Part shown: positions 9,797 to 19,737 of the stretch, piece by piece
Layout: each line of letters begins with the position of its first letter
How positions within the stretch are numbered: position 1 is the first letter of the stretch
From: an uncultured Acetobacteraceae bacterium
GTDB taxonomy: Bacteria; Pseudomonadota; Alphaproteobacteria; Acetobacterales; Acetobacteraceae
Length of the DNA: 64,000 nt
NCBI GenBank assembly: GCA_903924985.1
Contig: CAIYDT010000216.1
Span: forward strand, 1-64,000
Reading direction: 5' to 3'
Program-made: the position numbers and the translations under genes
The notes under the pieces: model-generated
The model's database searches: none
What the model saw: the letters and a program-made list of their open reading frames with translations, nothing else
Told to the model about the DNA's origin: nothing

Positions 9797-10963
9797 ATGC
9801 TGCCGGCGGTGCTCGACGATTTGGTGGTGCTGGATCTCAGCCAAGGAATCGCGGGACCGATCTGCGCCCGGCTGCTCGGCGACCATGGTGCCGACGTCAT
9901 CAAGGTCGAACCGCCGAACGGCGATTACGGACGGCGCATGCCGCCATTCTTCCAGGACGACCCGCATCCGGAAAAAAGCCTGTTCTTCCTGATGGCCAAC
10001 CTGAACAAGCGCGGCATCGTGCTGGATCTGGAGACGCCGCTCGGGGTGTCGCGGCTGCGGCAGTTGGCCCGTTCGGCGGACGTGATCGTCGAGAATTTCA
10101 CGCCCGGCTATCTGGCCTCCTTGGGTCTCGATCACGCGACCCTCGTTCAGGACAACCCCGGACTGGTGATGACGTCCATCACGCCGTTCGGCCAGACCGG
10201 CCCCTACAGCCGGTACAAGGGCGATGAGATCGTCACCTACGCCACCAGCGGCATCATGGCGATCAGCGGCACCTCCGACCGGGAGCCATTGAAGCACGGC
10301 GGCGTTCCGGGCGAGTACGAGTCGGCCATGAACGGCATGCTGGCGACCAATGTCGCGATCCTGGTGCGCGACATGACCGGCGTTGGACGGCATGTGGATG
10401 TGTCGATGCAGGAGGTTGTAGCCTCCTCGCTGGTGATCGAGCAGCCCTGGTACAGTTTTGCCGGCGGCGTGCAGGGCCGCCGGCATGTCGAGGGGACCAA
10501 TTTCGGGCAGGTGATGCCCTGCAAGGACGGCTATTTCATCAGCCAGGAAGGCGGCGGCGCCACCTGGGAGACGATCGCCGACTTCTACGGGCGCCCGGAA
10601 CTGAAGGAGCCGCGCTTCGCCGAGCCGGCACAGCGCATGCGGAACGCCCATGAGATGGATCCATTCATCCTGGAGGCGACCAAGGACCGCACCATGGCCG
10701 AGCTGTTTAATACGGCATCCGAGAAGTTCCGCCTTCTGTTCGGAATCGTGCAAACGCCGGCAGACCTCGCGCGTTGCGGACAGCTTGAAGCGAGGGGATT
10801 TTTCCAGGAGGTCGATCACCCGGTGATCGGCAAGATTCGGGTCCCATTCCGGTTGTGGAACATGAGTGCCGGAGGGGCGACCTACCGCGCGCCAGCGCCT
10901 TTGCTGGGGCAGCATAACGCGGAAGTGTTTCAGACGCTCGAAGTATCCAGCGGCGCGATTTGA
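9797..10963 (+). CDS. family III CoA-transferase (CaiB/BaiF type)
   Basis: VLDLSQGIAGPICARLLGDHGADVIKVEPPNGD; HVDVSMQE catalytic-Asp region. Confidence 0.93.
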   Translation: MLPAVLDDLVVLDLSQGIAGPICARLLGDHGADVIKVEPPNGDYGRRMPPFFQDDPHPEKSLFFLMANLNKRGIVLDLETPLGVSRLRQLARSADVIVENFTPGYLASLGLDHATLVQDNPGLVMTSITPFGQTGPYSRYKGDEIVTYATSGIMAISGTSDREPLKHGGVPGEYESAMNGMLATNVAILVRDMTGVGRHVDVSMQEVVASSLVIEQPWYSFAGGVQGRRHVEGTNFGQVMPCKDGYFISQEGGGATWETIADFYGRPELKEPRFAEPAQRMRNAHEMDPFILEATKDRTMAELFNTASEKFRLLFGIVQTPADLARCGQLEARGFFQEVDHPVIGKIRVPFRLWNMSAGGATYRAPAPLLGQHNAEVFQTLEVSSGAI

Positions 10964-10982
10964 CCGGAGGCGGCGAGACAGA

Positions 10983-12368
10983 ATGACGGACGATACCGAA
11001 AACGCGGGTCGGGAAGCGAAGCTTCCGCTCTCCGGGATGCGAGTCATCGACATCAGCAACGTCTTCTCGTTGCCTTATGCGGCCGGCCTGCTGACCGATC
11101 TTGGCGCTGAGGTGATCAAGATAGAAGGTCCCGCGCGAATCGACACCACACGGGGCGGAAATTTTTCGGCCGTCTATGCGGATAACGAGCCGGGCGAGGA
11201 TCCGTGGAACCGTACCGCCACGTTCAACCTGCTGAATCGCGGCAAAAAATCGCTCACGCTCGATTTGCGCGAGCCAGCCGGACGCGACGTCCTGCGCGAC
11301 CTCATTAAGGTGAGCGATATCCTGGCGGAGAATTTCACCCCGCGGGTCATGCGCGGCTGGGGGTTGGATTATCCGAACGCGACCAAACTCAATCCCAACC
11401 TGATCATGCTCTCCTGCAGCGGTTACGGGCGGGAAGGGCCCTATGCCACGTACCCCGGGCAGGCCACCACGATGGAAGCCACGCACGGATTGACGCATGT
11501 CACCGGATACCGCGGCGGAGAGCCATCGAAAGCCGGCCAGTCCTTCGTCGATTTTCTCGCCAGTTGGGCTTTGGTGATGGGCACGACGCTGGCGGTGCGC
11601 TACCGTAACCGTTTTTCCAAGGGCATTTGGATCGATGTCGCCATGTATCAGCTCGGCTGTTCCATGGTGTCCGATTACATCCTCGATTGGGAAGCGAACG
11701 GGCGGCTGGGCGAACGAATCGGCAATCGTCATCCGTGGCTGGCACCGCAAGGCTGTTATCGTTGCGCTGGGGACGACGATTGGTGCGTCGTGTCGGTGCA
11801 CGACGATGAGGAGTGGGCCGGATTGTGCCGGATGATCGGGCAGCCGGACCTCGCGGGCGATTCGCGCTTCGCCACCAACGAAGCCCGTATGCGCAACCAT
11901 GATGAGATCGACACGATCATCGGAGCATGGACCCAAGGGGTTGGAAAATTCGACGCGATGCACGCGTTTCAGGCAGCCGGCGTGCGCGCGGGTGCGGTGT
12001 TCGATGGGCGGGACATGCACCTGGATCGCCATGCCAAGGCCCGCGGTATGCTGGAGCTTCAACGGTTTCCGCCGGAACGAAAAATCGGCGACCGCCCCAT
12101 CATCGGCCGGCCGTGGCGGCTGAGCGGCCTGCCGCTGTCCGTTCGCGGTCCTGGACCGATGCTCGGTCAACATAATCGAGACGTCCTCCAGGGCATATTG
12201 GGATACGACGACGCGCGTTACGCGGCGCTGGAACAGAGCGGCATCATCGCGACTCAGCCAACTTCGTTGCGTCCGATCGTGCGCATGGGGATGGACGAGC
12301 GCGTCAAACGTGGGCGGTTGGCGTCCTGGGATCCGGACTACAAGGAACGGCTGGGTCTCAAAGACTGA
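10983..12368 (+). CDS. family III CoA-transferase (CaiB/BaiF type), second of a tandem pair
   Basis: VIDISNVFSLPYAAGLLTDLGAEVIKIEGPARID; IDVAMYQ; GQHNRDVL. Confidence 0.92.
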   Translation: MTDDTENAGREAKLPLSGMRVIDISNVFSLPYAAGLLTDLGAEVIKIEGPARIDTTRGGNFSAVYADNEPGEDPWNRTATFNLLNRGKKSLTLDLREPAGRDVLRDLIKVSDILAENFTPRVMRGWGLDYPNATKLNPNLIMLSCSGYGREGPYATYPGQATTMEATHGLTHVTGYRGGEPSKAGQSFVDFLASWALVMGTTLAVRYRNRFSKGIWIDVAMYQLGCSMVSDYILDWEANGRLGERIGNRHPWLAPQGCYRCAGDDDWCVVSVHDDEEWAGLCRMIGQPDLAGDSRFATNEARMRNHDEIDTIIGAWTQGVGKFDAMHAFQAAGVRAGAVFDGRDMHLDRHAKARGMLELQRFPPERKIGDRPIIGRPWRLSGLPLSVRGPGPMLGQHNRDVLQGILGYDDARYAALEQSGIIATQPTSLRPIVRMGMDERVKRGRLASWDPDYKERLGLKD

Positions 12369-12380
12369 ACGATAGGGAGT

Positions 12381-13301
12381 ATGGCCATGGAAACGCGGAT
12401 CGAACAACTCGCTCCCGAGTTGGATGGGGTACTATCGGTATCGGAACCGGTGCGGAGGCTCGCGGATGGTTTTGGCGGGCCGAAAGGGCCGGCGGAAGGG
12501 CCGGTCTGGTGGCACGAAGGCGGCTACCTGCTGTTCAGCGACATCAACAGCAACCGCCGGATGAAGTACCAGCCCGGCAGCGGCGTGTCCGTATTCAAGG
12601 AACGGACCAACTATGCCAACGGACTGACCCGCGACATGCAGGGGCGGCTGGTGGCCTGCGAGAACGCCGCCCGCCGCGTCACCAGGCTGGAGCACGATGG
12701 CAGCACCACGGTCATCATGAACAGCTTCGGCGGCAAGCGGCTCTACCGTCCGAACGATGTGGTGGTGCGGTCCGATGGCTGCATCTATTTCACCGATCCC
12801 TGGACCGGAAACCGTCCGACGGAAGAGTGGGACCAGACGGTCCCCGGTGTGTACCGGGTGACCCCCGACCTCGGCACGAAGTCGCTGCTGGCCGCCGATT
12901 TCGTCATGCCGAACGGATTGGCGTTTTCGCCCGATGAAACAGTGCTTTATATCAACGACTCGCGGCGCGGGCATATCAGGGCCTTCGACATCGCGCCATC
13001 CGGCATGCTGGCGAAACACACCGACCGCGTCTTCGCCGATTTGCGCGGCGATGAGCCGGGTGTTCCCGACGGCATGAAAGTCGATACCGCGGGCAATGTC
13101 TTTTGCGGCGGTTCGGGCGGCCTGTGGATCATGGACTCCAACGGCAAGAAGCTGGGCCGTATCGTGCACGGATCGAATGCGACGACCAACATGGCGTTTG
13201 GCGGCGATGACTGGAAGACGCTGTATTTCACCACCCACCACGAATTGTGGTCGGTGAACGTGAAAATCCCCGGCGTCCCGGTCCCGGCGCCGAAGCGGTA
13301 G
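12381..13301 (+). CDS. SMP-30/gluconolactonase family protein
   Basis: EGPVWWHEGGYLLFSDINSNRRMKY, RPNDVVVRSDGCIYFTDPW, MPNGLAFSPDETVLYINDS, PDGMKVDTAGNVF. Confidence 0.93.
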   Translation: MAMETRIEQLAPELDGVLSVSEPVRRLADGFGGPKGPAEGPVWWHEGGYLLFSDINSNRRMKYQPGSGVSVFKERTNYANGLTRDMQGRLVACENAARRVTRLEHDGSTTVIMNSFGGKRLYRPNDVVVRSDGCIYFTDPWTGNRPTEEWDQTVPGVYRVTPDLGTKSLLAADFVMPNGLAFSPDETVLYINDSRRGHIRAFDIAPSGMLAKHTDRVFADLRGDEPGVPDGMKVDTAGNVFCGGSGGLWIMDSNGKKLGRIVHGSNATTNMAFGGDDWKTLYFTTHHELWSVNVKIPGVPVPAPKR

Positions 13302-13318
13302 CCGCCGCGGGAGGTCTG

Positions 13319-13924
13319 GTGAAGCTCGGTATTATTTCAGATGTCCATTGCAACCTGCGTGGGCTGCGGCAGGCGCTCGCCGCTATGGACGACGTCGATG
13401 AAGTGCTGTGTCTCGGCGATATCATCGACGCGGGACGATTTTCCAACGACGTCATTGCCGCCCTGAAGGCGCGCGGGGCGCACGTGATACTGGGCAATCA
13501 TGAGGAGGTGTTTCTATCGCGCGAGGCCGAACGCGCGCGGGACGGCAACGGGATCGACCGCTCGTTGGTGAAATGGCTGGCGGACCAGCCGTTGCGGAAA
13601 ACGCTGGAGACCGGCGGGAAGAAGGTGCTGATGATCCATTCCACGCCCTGGGAACCGCGCGGGGACTACATCTTCCCTCACAGCGAGCACCTGGAACGTT
13701 TCGGCGAGGCGGATGCGGATTTCGTGTTGTATGGGCACACGCATGCCCAGGTCGTGCGGCGCTTCGGACGCGTGCTGGTGATCAACCCGGGATCGGCCGG
13801 CGAGGCACATTATGACGGCGATTCCTGGCGCCTCAGTTGCGCGATCCTCGATACCGTGACCGGGGAGGTGGATCGGATCGGCTTCCCGGATCCGCGGTAT
13901 GGGGAGCGGGGTGGGGGCGGTTAA
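13319..13924 (+). CDS. metallophosphoesterase (YfcE-like), GTG start
   Basis: KLGIISDVHCNLRGL, LGDIIDAG, GNHEE, YGHTHAQ, NPGSAGE. Confidence 0.9.
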   Translation: MKLGIISDVHCNLRGLRQALAAMDDVDEVLCLGDIIDAGRFSNDVIAALKARGAHVILGNHEEVFLSREAERARDGNGIDRSLVKWLADQPLRKTLETGGKKVLMIHSTPWEPRGDYIFPHSEHLERFGEADADFVLYGHTHAQVVRRFGRVLVINPGSAGEAHYDGDSWRLSCAILDTVTGEVDRIGFPDPRYGERGGGG

Positions 13925-13942
13925 CCGTGGACGCGGGATGTC

Positions 13943-14539
13943 TCACAGACCGGTGACGAACTTCGCCATCACCACGATGATCGCCACCTGCATCGTTCCT
14001 TGCAGTGCCACGGCGTACACGTAGCGCTTCATCAGCCGGCCGATGCGCGCGCCATCGGGAACGGTCTTGCGCATCTCGAAGTAGACCATGAGGTTGGCCG
14101 GCAGCAGCACGCCCAGGCCTTGAACTGTCAGGATTGCGAGGATTCCCAGCGCCGCCAGCACCCAGCCATATTGCGGCCAGGGGAGGTCGAGAAAGCCTAG
14201 GTCTCGAGCGTGAAACCAGCCGGTAGTGCCGGTGATGATGGATAGGGTGGGCAGCAGGAACAGCGTTTTCGGCATCAGCCGCAGGACAATCGCACGCCGC
14301 GCCGGCGGCGGCAGGCGACGCATGATCGGGCCAACGACGAAGCCCATGAACAGGTCGATGCCGGTCCACAACACGCCGCACATCACATGCACGAAATTGA
14401 GCGCCCAGGGACTGTCGACCATGATTGTCGCGATCATCGCACAAAGCGCGAGACCGACCCAGATCAGGTTGCGCGAATCGATCGGCGGGACGCCGGAAAG
14501 AGGATCCTCAGCCGGCCCCTTCATCGACTGCGACATCAT
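13943..14539 (-). CDS. multi-TM membrane protein of unknown function
   Basis: Several hydrophobic helices (IWVGLALCAMIATIMV, VLAALGILAILTVQGLGVLLPANLMVYF). Confidence 0.7.
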   Translation of the reverse strand: MMSQSMKGPAEDPLSGVPPIDSRNLIWVGLALCAMIATIMVDSPWALNFVHVMCGVLWTGIDLFMGFVVGPIMRRLPPPARRAIVLRLMPKTLFLLPTLSIITGTTGWFHARDLGFLDLPWPQYGWVLAALGILAILTVQGLGVLLPANLMVYFEMRKTVPDGARIGRLMKRYVYAVALQGTMQVAIIVVMAKFVTGL

Positions 14540-14687
14540 CTGCTCCCTTTTCGCTGCCCGTGGCCGGCAGTGGAATTCCCGGTATGCGAAGTCCGCTGGT
14601 CCGGAAGGCAGTCTAGGTTCCGGATCGTGCCGCCGGCAACGGCGCGCATTCCGATGAGTTCGTCCGCCGGATACCCGGGTTCGCTCG

Positions 14688-14701
14688 TTGATTCAGGTCA
14701 A
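14688..14701. promoter_or_regulatory. FNR/FixK-type box, one mismatch: TTGAT-TCAG-GTCAA
   Basis: Divergent gap between 14539(-) and 14754(+). Confidence 0.4.
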
Positions 14702-14753
14702 AGACAAAAAGCCCGCCGTACACACAGCTTGCCGGAGCGTTCAGGAGGTTGCC

Positions 14754-15155
14754 ATGCCGACATACCGTTACGACCACGTGCACCTACGCAGCATCGACCC
14801 GGACGCCATGGCTGGGTTCTTCGAGCGTATGTTCGGCGCCGAGGTGGTGCGCGGCACCTACGCAGCCGGCACTTTCTACCCCGGCGAGCCGCGTGTGTTC
14901 GTGAAGCTCGGCGGGCAGACCGTGCTGATCGCGCCGCCGCATCACGATGAGCCGACCGGGCCCGCGCCGAGCTTCCCCTACTATGGCGTCGAGCATATCG
15001 GGCTGACCGTGGACGATATCGACGCGGCGGTGGCCGATCTGCGTGCCAAGGGCGCCAAATTCGCGGTGGAGCCGATGGACTACTCGGCCGGCACGCGCCT
15101 CGCGTTCATCCGCGGGCCAGAGGGCGTGATGGTCGAGATCGTGCAACGACGCTGA
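14754..15155 (+). CDS. VOC (glyoxalase/bleomycin resistance) family protein
   Basis: YRYDHVHLRSIDPDAMAGFFERMFG, YGVEHIGLTVDDIDAAVADLRAKGAKF, AFIRGPEGVMVEIVQ. Confidence 0.9.
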   Translation: MPTYRYDHVHLRSIDPDAMAGFFERMFGAEVVRGTYAAGTFYPGEPRVFVKLGGQTVLIAPPHHDEPTGPAPSFPYYGVEHIGLTVDDIDAAVADLRAKGAKFAVEPMDYSAGTRLAFIRGPEGVMVEIVQRR

Positions 15156-15190
15156 CCGGTGGCGAAAACGCCGTCCAACGGAGGAAATTC

Positions 15191-16234
15191 ATGGCATTCA
15201 TACTACCCAGGCGTACGATCCTGATCGCCACGGTCGCCACCATGGCCCTGACCCGGCGGGCGTCCGCGGTCGGCAAGGGCGTCGCCACCTATCCGGTCGC
15301 GGTGCCTGCTTACCTGCAGATGTACCTCGCCCAGGAGCTGGGCTATCTCAAGGACGAGGGCTTCGAATTCAGGCTGGTGCAAGGAGGCAGCGGCGTGAAG
15401 TCGCGTGAAATCATGGCATCGGGGGAGGCGGATTTTGCCATCGAGGACATCGTTCACTGCCTGCAACTCAATAATCGCGGCCGCCCGGCGCGGGCGGTGA
15501 ACGCGGCCGACACCCGCTCTCCCAGCCAGTATTTCCTGATCAGAAAGGACCTGTTCGACCAAGGGATCGATACAATCCAAAAACTCGCGGCATGGAAGCG
15601 TCCCGACGGGCGCAAGCCTATCTTCGGGGTCTCATCGCTGGGCGGCACCGCGCATCTCTGGGCAAATTTTTTCATGGAGCATTACGGCCTGGCAGAGCAG
15701 GTAACCTGGGTCGGCGTGGGCAATGTCGATACCATGCTGGGATCTCTGAAGACAAAACAGATCGACGCGCTGGCTGCCCCTGCCTCCCTGAAAGTAGACG
15801 CGGAAAGTCATGACTGGGGCCGGACGATCTACCACGGTTCGGACGAAAAAGTGTGGAATGAGATCGTCGGCGGCAACGTCCCGGTAAACGCCAATATTTG
15901 CCTGCTTAGCACGATTAAGAAGGAACCGGAAAAAGTTCAAGCCTACACGAATGCCGTTTACCGCGCTGCCCAATGGGTCAAAACCCACACGGCCGATCAG
16001 ATTTATGACCATATAGAAACCTATGTCGGCAGCACCTCACGCGAGGGAAACCTGTTGGAAATTCAGACGATGAAGGAGGTGACCGACTACAACGGCTTGA
16101 TCGATCCAGCGACCTATGAGCGCGGCGGCAAATGCTGGTATCGAGAACTGACCGGTATCAAACCGATCCCGCTGACCGAGGTTTTCGACGACAGTTTCCT
16201 GCGCAAGGCGCAAGCGAGATATCCCGCCGGATGA
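15191..16234 (+). CDS. ABC transporter substrate-binding protein (NMT1/TauA-like)
   Basis: MYLAQELGYLKDEGFEFRLVQGGSGVKSREIMASGEADFAIEDI; directly followed by ATPase and permease. Confidence 0.87.
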   Translation: MAFILPRRTILIATVATMALTRRASAVGKGVATYPVAVPAYLQMYLAQELGYLKDEGFEFRLVQGGSGVKSREIMASGEADFAIEDIVHCLQLNNRGRPARAVNAADTRSPSQYFLIRKDLFDQGIDTIQKLAAWKRPDGRKPIFGVSSLGGTAHLWANFFMEHYGLAEQVTWVGVGNVDTMLGSLKTKQIDALAAPASLKVDAESHDWGRTIYHGSDEKVWNEIVGGNVPVNANICLLSTIKKEPEKVQAYTNAVYRAAQWVKTHTADQIYDHIETYVGSTSREGNLLEIQTMKEVTDYNGLIDPATYERGGKCWYRELTGIKPIPLTEVFDDSFLRKAQARYPAG

Positions 16235-17079
16235 ACTATCCCGCACTGCCTGACCAGGGCATCCATGCCGATCGGCCCCCGCTGGGAGCCAACCGCGTCC
16301 GCATCGACGTGTGTAATCTTGGCAAGTCGTTCAGCATGGACGGCCGCACGATCCAGGCGGTGGAGGATGTGTCCTTCCGTATCCACGAGGGCGAGTTTGT
16401 CGCTCTCCTCGGTCCGTCCGGATGCGGCAAAAGCACGATCCTGAACATGATCGCCACGCTGTTACCGGCCAGCGGCGGTTCAATCCTGATCGATGGCGCC
16501 CCGGTCGTACCGATGCGGCCCGTCCGCGACGTTGGTTATGTCTTCCAGCGCGATACATTGTTCCCTTGGCGTACCGTGGAGGCGAACATCGGATATGCGC
16601 TCGAACTCGCGGGCGTACCGGCCGCGGAACGGCGGGAGCGTGTGCGCGCGGCGATCGCGCAAGCGGGACTTACTGGGTTCGCCACCTTCTATCCAGCGTC
16701 GCTGTCCGGCGGGATGCGCCAGCGCGTGGCTTTGATGCGAACCCTGATCGTGCAGCCGCGGATATTGCTCATGGACGAGCCGTTCGGGGCACTCGATACG
16801 CACACCAAACTGGAGATGCACCGCGTGCTGCTGGAAATCTGGGAGCGCGAAAAGCAAACCGTCCTCTTCGTCACCCACGACCTGGGCGAAGCGCTGACAT
16901 TGTCAGACCGGATCATCCTGTTATCGGCTCGCCCGGGCCAGTTGAAAGAAGAATTCGCCATCGATTTTCCCCGCCCGCGGGACGCGGTGACCTTGCGCGA
17001 ACAACCCGCTTATGCCGCGCTGTTTTCGCGTATCTGGCATTCCCTGGGCGAGGAATTCGCCAAGGGATTGGCGTCATGA
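16231..17079 (+). CDS. ABC transporter ATP-binding protein (nitrate/sulfonate/taurine type)
   Basis: LLGPSGCGKSTILNMIA, LSGGMRQRVALMRTLIVQPRILLMDEPFGALD; ATGA overlap with SBP. Confidence 0.95.
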   Translation: MNYPALPDQGIHADRPPLGANRVRIDVCNLGKSFSMDGRTIQAVEDVSFRIHEGEFVALLGPSGCGKSTILNMIATLLPASGGSILIDGAPVVPMRPVRDVGYVFQRDTLFPWRTVEANIGYALELAGVPAAERRERVRAAIAQAGLTGFATFYPASLSGGMRQRVALMRTLIVQPRILLMDEPFGALDTHTKLEMHRVLLEIWEREKQTVLFVTHDLGEALTLSDRIILLSARPGQLKEEFAIDFPRPRDAVTLREQPAYAALFSRIWHSLGEEFAKGLAS

Positions 17080-17945
17080 GACGTGGTGGTTGCGTGCTGG
17101 TCTGGCAATTGGCGATTGGCCTCTTGTTGCTCGCGGTATGGGAGTGGGGCTACGCGCTGCATGACCGCGCGCCCTGGGTAGTGCCGGCATTGTTGGACCC
17201 GTACTTTGTCTCCAAGCCGTCGGAAATATACCACCAGTTCCTGCGCGCGAGCTGCCTCGTATCTACCCGAGGCGAGTGGAATGGACTGTTCACGCCGGAA
17301 TTCTCCCGCTGTCTGGCTCGGGCGGAGAATAATCTATGGATCGCTGCTTTCGTGACGCTGAAAAACACGTTGGCCGGTTTCGCCGTTGGCGTGTCCAGCG
17401 GATTCGTCCTGGGCCTGGTTCTTGGCCGGTCGGACCGGCTGACGGCGATCTTCCACCCCTTCATCGTCGCCGCCAATTCCATTCCGCGCATCGCGCTGGC
17501 ACCAATCATAATCTTGGCATTTGGTATCGGAGATGCGTCGAAGATCGTGACCGCCTGGCTGGTCGTGGTATTCCTGGTGTTCTTCAATACCTTCGAAGGC
17601 GCCCGTTCGGTGGATCGCGACCACATCAGCGCCGCTCGGCTCCTGGGCGCCAGCGAGTGGCAGATTACCTGGACGGTGATTATTCCCTCCGCGATGGCGT
17701 GGCTATTCGCCTCACTGACCCCTGCCATTTCGTTCGCCCTGATTGGCGTGATCGTTGGCGAGTTCATCGGCGCCGAACATGGAATCGGTCGCATGATCAT
17801 CGAGTCGGAGGCGCGCGGTGAGGCAGCCGGCATGATGGTGGCGGTGTTCGTTCTGATGGTGGTCGGCGTGCTGCTGGCAAGCATCGTGCGGCGGGTCCAG
17901 GCACACTTGCTGCGCTGGCGACCGCGTGCCGCGGAAGGTGGTTGA
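17076..17945 (+). CDS. ABC transporter permease (NMT1/TauC-like)
   Basis: ARLLGASEWQITWTVIIPSAMAWLFASLTPAISFALIGVIVGEFIGAEHGIG; overlaps ATPase stop. Confidence 0.92.
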   Translation: MRRGGCVLVWQLAIGLLLLAVWEWGYALHDRAPWVVPALLDPYFVSKPSEIYHQFLRASCLVSTRGEWNGLFTPEFSRCLARAENNLWIAAFVTLKNTLAGFAVGVSSGFVLGLVLGRSDRLTAIFHPFIVAANSIPRIALAPIIILAFGIGDASKIVTAWLVVVFLVFFNTFEGARSVDRDHISAARLLGASEWQITWTVIIPSAMAWLFASLTPAISFALIGVIVGEFIGAEHGIGRMIIESEARGEAAGMMVAVFVLMVVGVLLASIVRRVQAHLLRWRPRAAEGG

Positions 17946-17973
17946 GAAGTTCAAAGCCGGAAAGGAGACGGAC

Positions 17974-19737
17974 ATGACCCAAATGAACGTCGCGTGCGCG
18001 ATCGCCAAATTGCTGGAAACCATGGGCACCGAGTTCGTGTTCGGCATGAACGGCCATGGCAACTGGGCGCTGCTCGACGCCATCGTGCACGAAACGAAAA
18101 TCCGCGGCATCCCGGTGCGGGCCGAGGACCAGGCCGTGCACATGGCCGACGGCTACTGGCGGATGCGGCGCCAGGCGCCCTTGCCGATCGTCGCGACCAG
18201 CGTCGGCCCCGGCAATATGAACATCGTCTCGGCCGTCGCCTCCGCCTTTTATGGTTCGGTCGCGATGCTGGTGCTGGCCGGAGCGGGCCCAACGCACTGG
18301 TTCGATCGCGGCGGCATGGAGGAAGCCTATCGGCAGGGGCCGGAGGACTGGGTGGCGGTGCTGAAGCCGATCACCAAGAAGGCGTTCCTGATCACCCGGC
18401 CCGACAACGCACTGGACATGTTCCTGCGCGCCTACCAGACCGCGCTGACCGGCCGGCCGGGGCCGGTGGTGGTACAGATCCCGTTCGACATCCAGCACAG
18501 CGAGGCACCCGATCCACTGCCGGATCCCCTGCCGTATCTGCGATCTTTTCCGCCGGGGCCGAGCCCGGAGGGCGTGAAGGCGGCCGCGGCGCTGATTGCT
18601 ACCGCCGAACGCCCGCTGATCATGGTGGGAAGCGGCCTGCACAATGCCCGGGCCTGGGATGACCTTCTCCGTTTTGCGGAGGTGACCGAGACGCCGGTTG
18701 TCACGACCGCTACTGGCAAGGCCGCTTTTCCCGAACGCCATCCGCTCTCCCTCGGGTGCATCGGCCGGGCGGGCACCGGCCACGCCAATGAGGCGGCGCG
18801 AACCTGCGATCTGCTGATCGCCGTGGGGACACATCTTTCGGATATCGACACCGGCGGCTGGACGTTGTTCGACATCCCCGGCAAGACGCGGCTGATCCAT
18901 CTTGATATCGACCCGACCGAACTGGGCCGAGCTTATCCGGCGTCGGTAGCGCTGCCATGCGATGCCGCCGCCGGGCTCGCGGTGCTGACGGAGGCTGTGG
19001 TGCAGCAGGAAGGCCGGCCGCGCGGCGCCTGGCTCAAGGCGCTCGCGGAGGCACGCCAGCACTGGACGAAGGAGACAGAGCCACAACGCACCTCGGACCT
19101 GGCACCGCTGCACTATGCGCGGATCTGCCACGATACCGCCGAGGTGGTGGAAGCGGTCGATCCCGACATGCCGGTGTTCTTCGACACCGGCCATCTGCTG
19201 AGCTTTGCCCCTGCCTTCCTTTCACCGGTGTCCCGTCATGTCGCGCATGATGGGTTTTTCCATCGTATGGGCTGGAGCGCCTCGGCAATCATCGGCGCAT
19301 CCCTGGCACAGGGCGGCCGGCCAGCGCTCGCATTGCTCGGCGACGGTTCCTTCCTGATGGGCGGCGTCGCCGTGGCCACCGCGGTCGAACAGAACCTGCC
19401 GCTGGTATGGGTTGTGCTGACCAACCGGTCGTTGCAGATCGAGCGCGAGCTGATGCTGCGCCTGTACGGACGCGAATCGTTCTGCGACTATCGCCGTACC
19501 GACACGGGGGAAATGTGGAACCCGGACATCTGCCTGTGGGCGCAGGCGATGGGGGCGGGCAGCGCGCGGGTAACGAAACCGGAGGACTACGCACCAACGT
19601 TGCGGCAGGCGCTCGCCGCCAAACGGCCCTTCGTGGTGGACGTCGAGGTCAATCTCGACATCCAGGGTTATCGTTCGGTCTGGTATCCCTATCCGAGCAA
19701 TTTTTACGACACCTGGAAGCCGGGGCAGGGGCAATGA
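17974..19737 (+). CDS. thiamine pyrophosphate-dependent enzyme (acetolactate synthase/benzoylformate decarboxylase-like)
   Basis: VRAEDQAVHMADGYWR, LALLGDGSFLMGGVAVATAVEQNLPLVWVVLTNRS. Confidence 0.92.
   Translation: MTQMNVACAIAKLLETMGTEFVFGMNGHGNWALLDAIVHETKIRGIPVRAEDQAVHMADGYWRMRRQAPLPIVATSVGPGNMNIVSAVASAFYGSVAMLVLAGAGPTHWFDRGGMEEAYRQGPEDWVAVLKPITKKAFLITRPDNALDMFLRAYQTALTGRPGPVVVQIPFDIQHSEAPDPLPDPLPYLRSFPPGPSPEGVKAAAALIATAERPLIMVGSGLHNARAWDDLLRFAEVTETPVVTTATGKAAFPERHPLSLGCIGRAGTGHANEAARTCDLLIAVGTHLSDIDTGGWTLFDIPGKTRLIHLDIDPTELGRAYPASVALPCDAAAGLAVLTEAVVQQEGRPRGAWLKALAEARQHWTKETEPQRTSDLAPLHYARICHDTAEVVEAVDPDMPVFFDTGHLLSFAPAFLSPVSRHVAHDGFFHRMGWSASAIIGASLAQGGRPALALLGDGSFLMGGVAVATAVEQNLPLVWVVLTNRSLQIERELMLRLYGRESFCDYRRTDTGEMWNPDICLWAQAMGAGSARVTKPEDYAPTLRQALAAKRPFVVDVEVNLDIQGYRSVWYPYPSNFYDTWKPGQGQ

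Noticed and set aside
10707-12407. 566-aa minus-strand ORF opposite the CaiB pair
   Set aside because: Antisense shadow; the CaiB genes on the plus strand are convincing.
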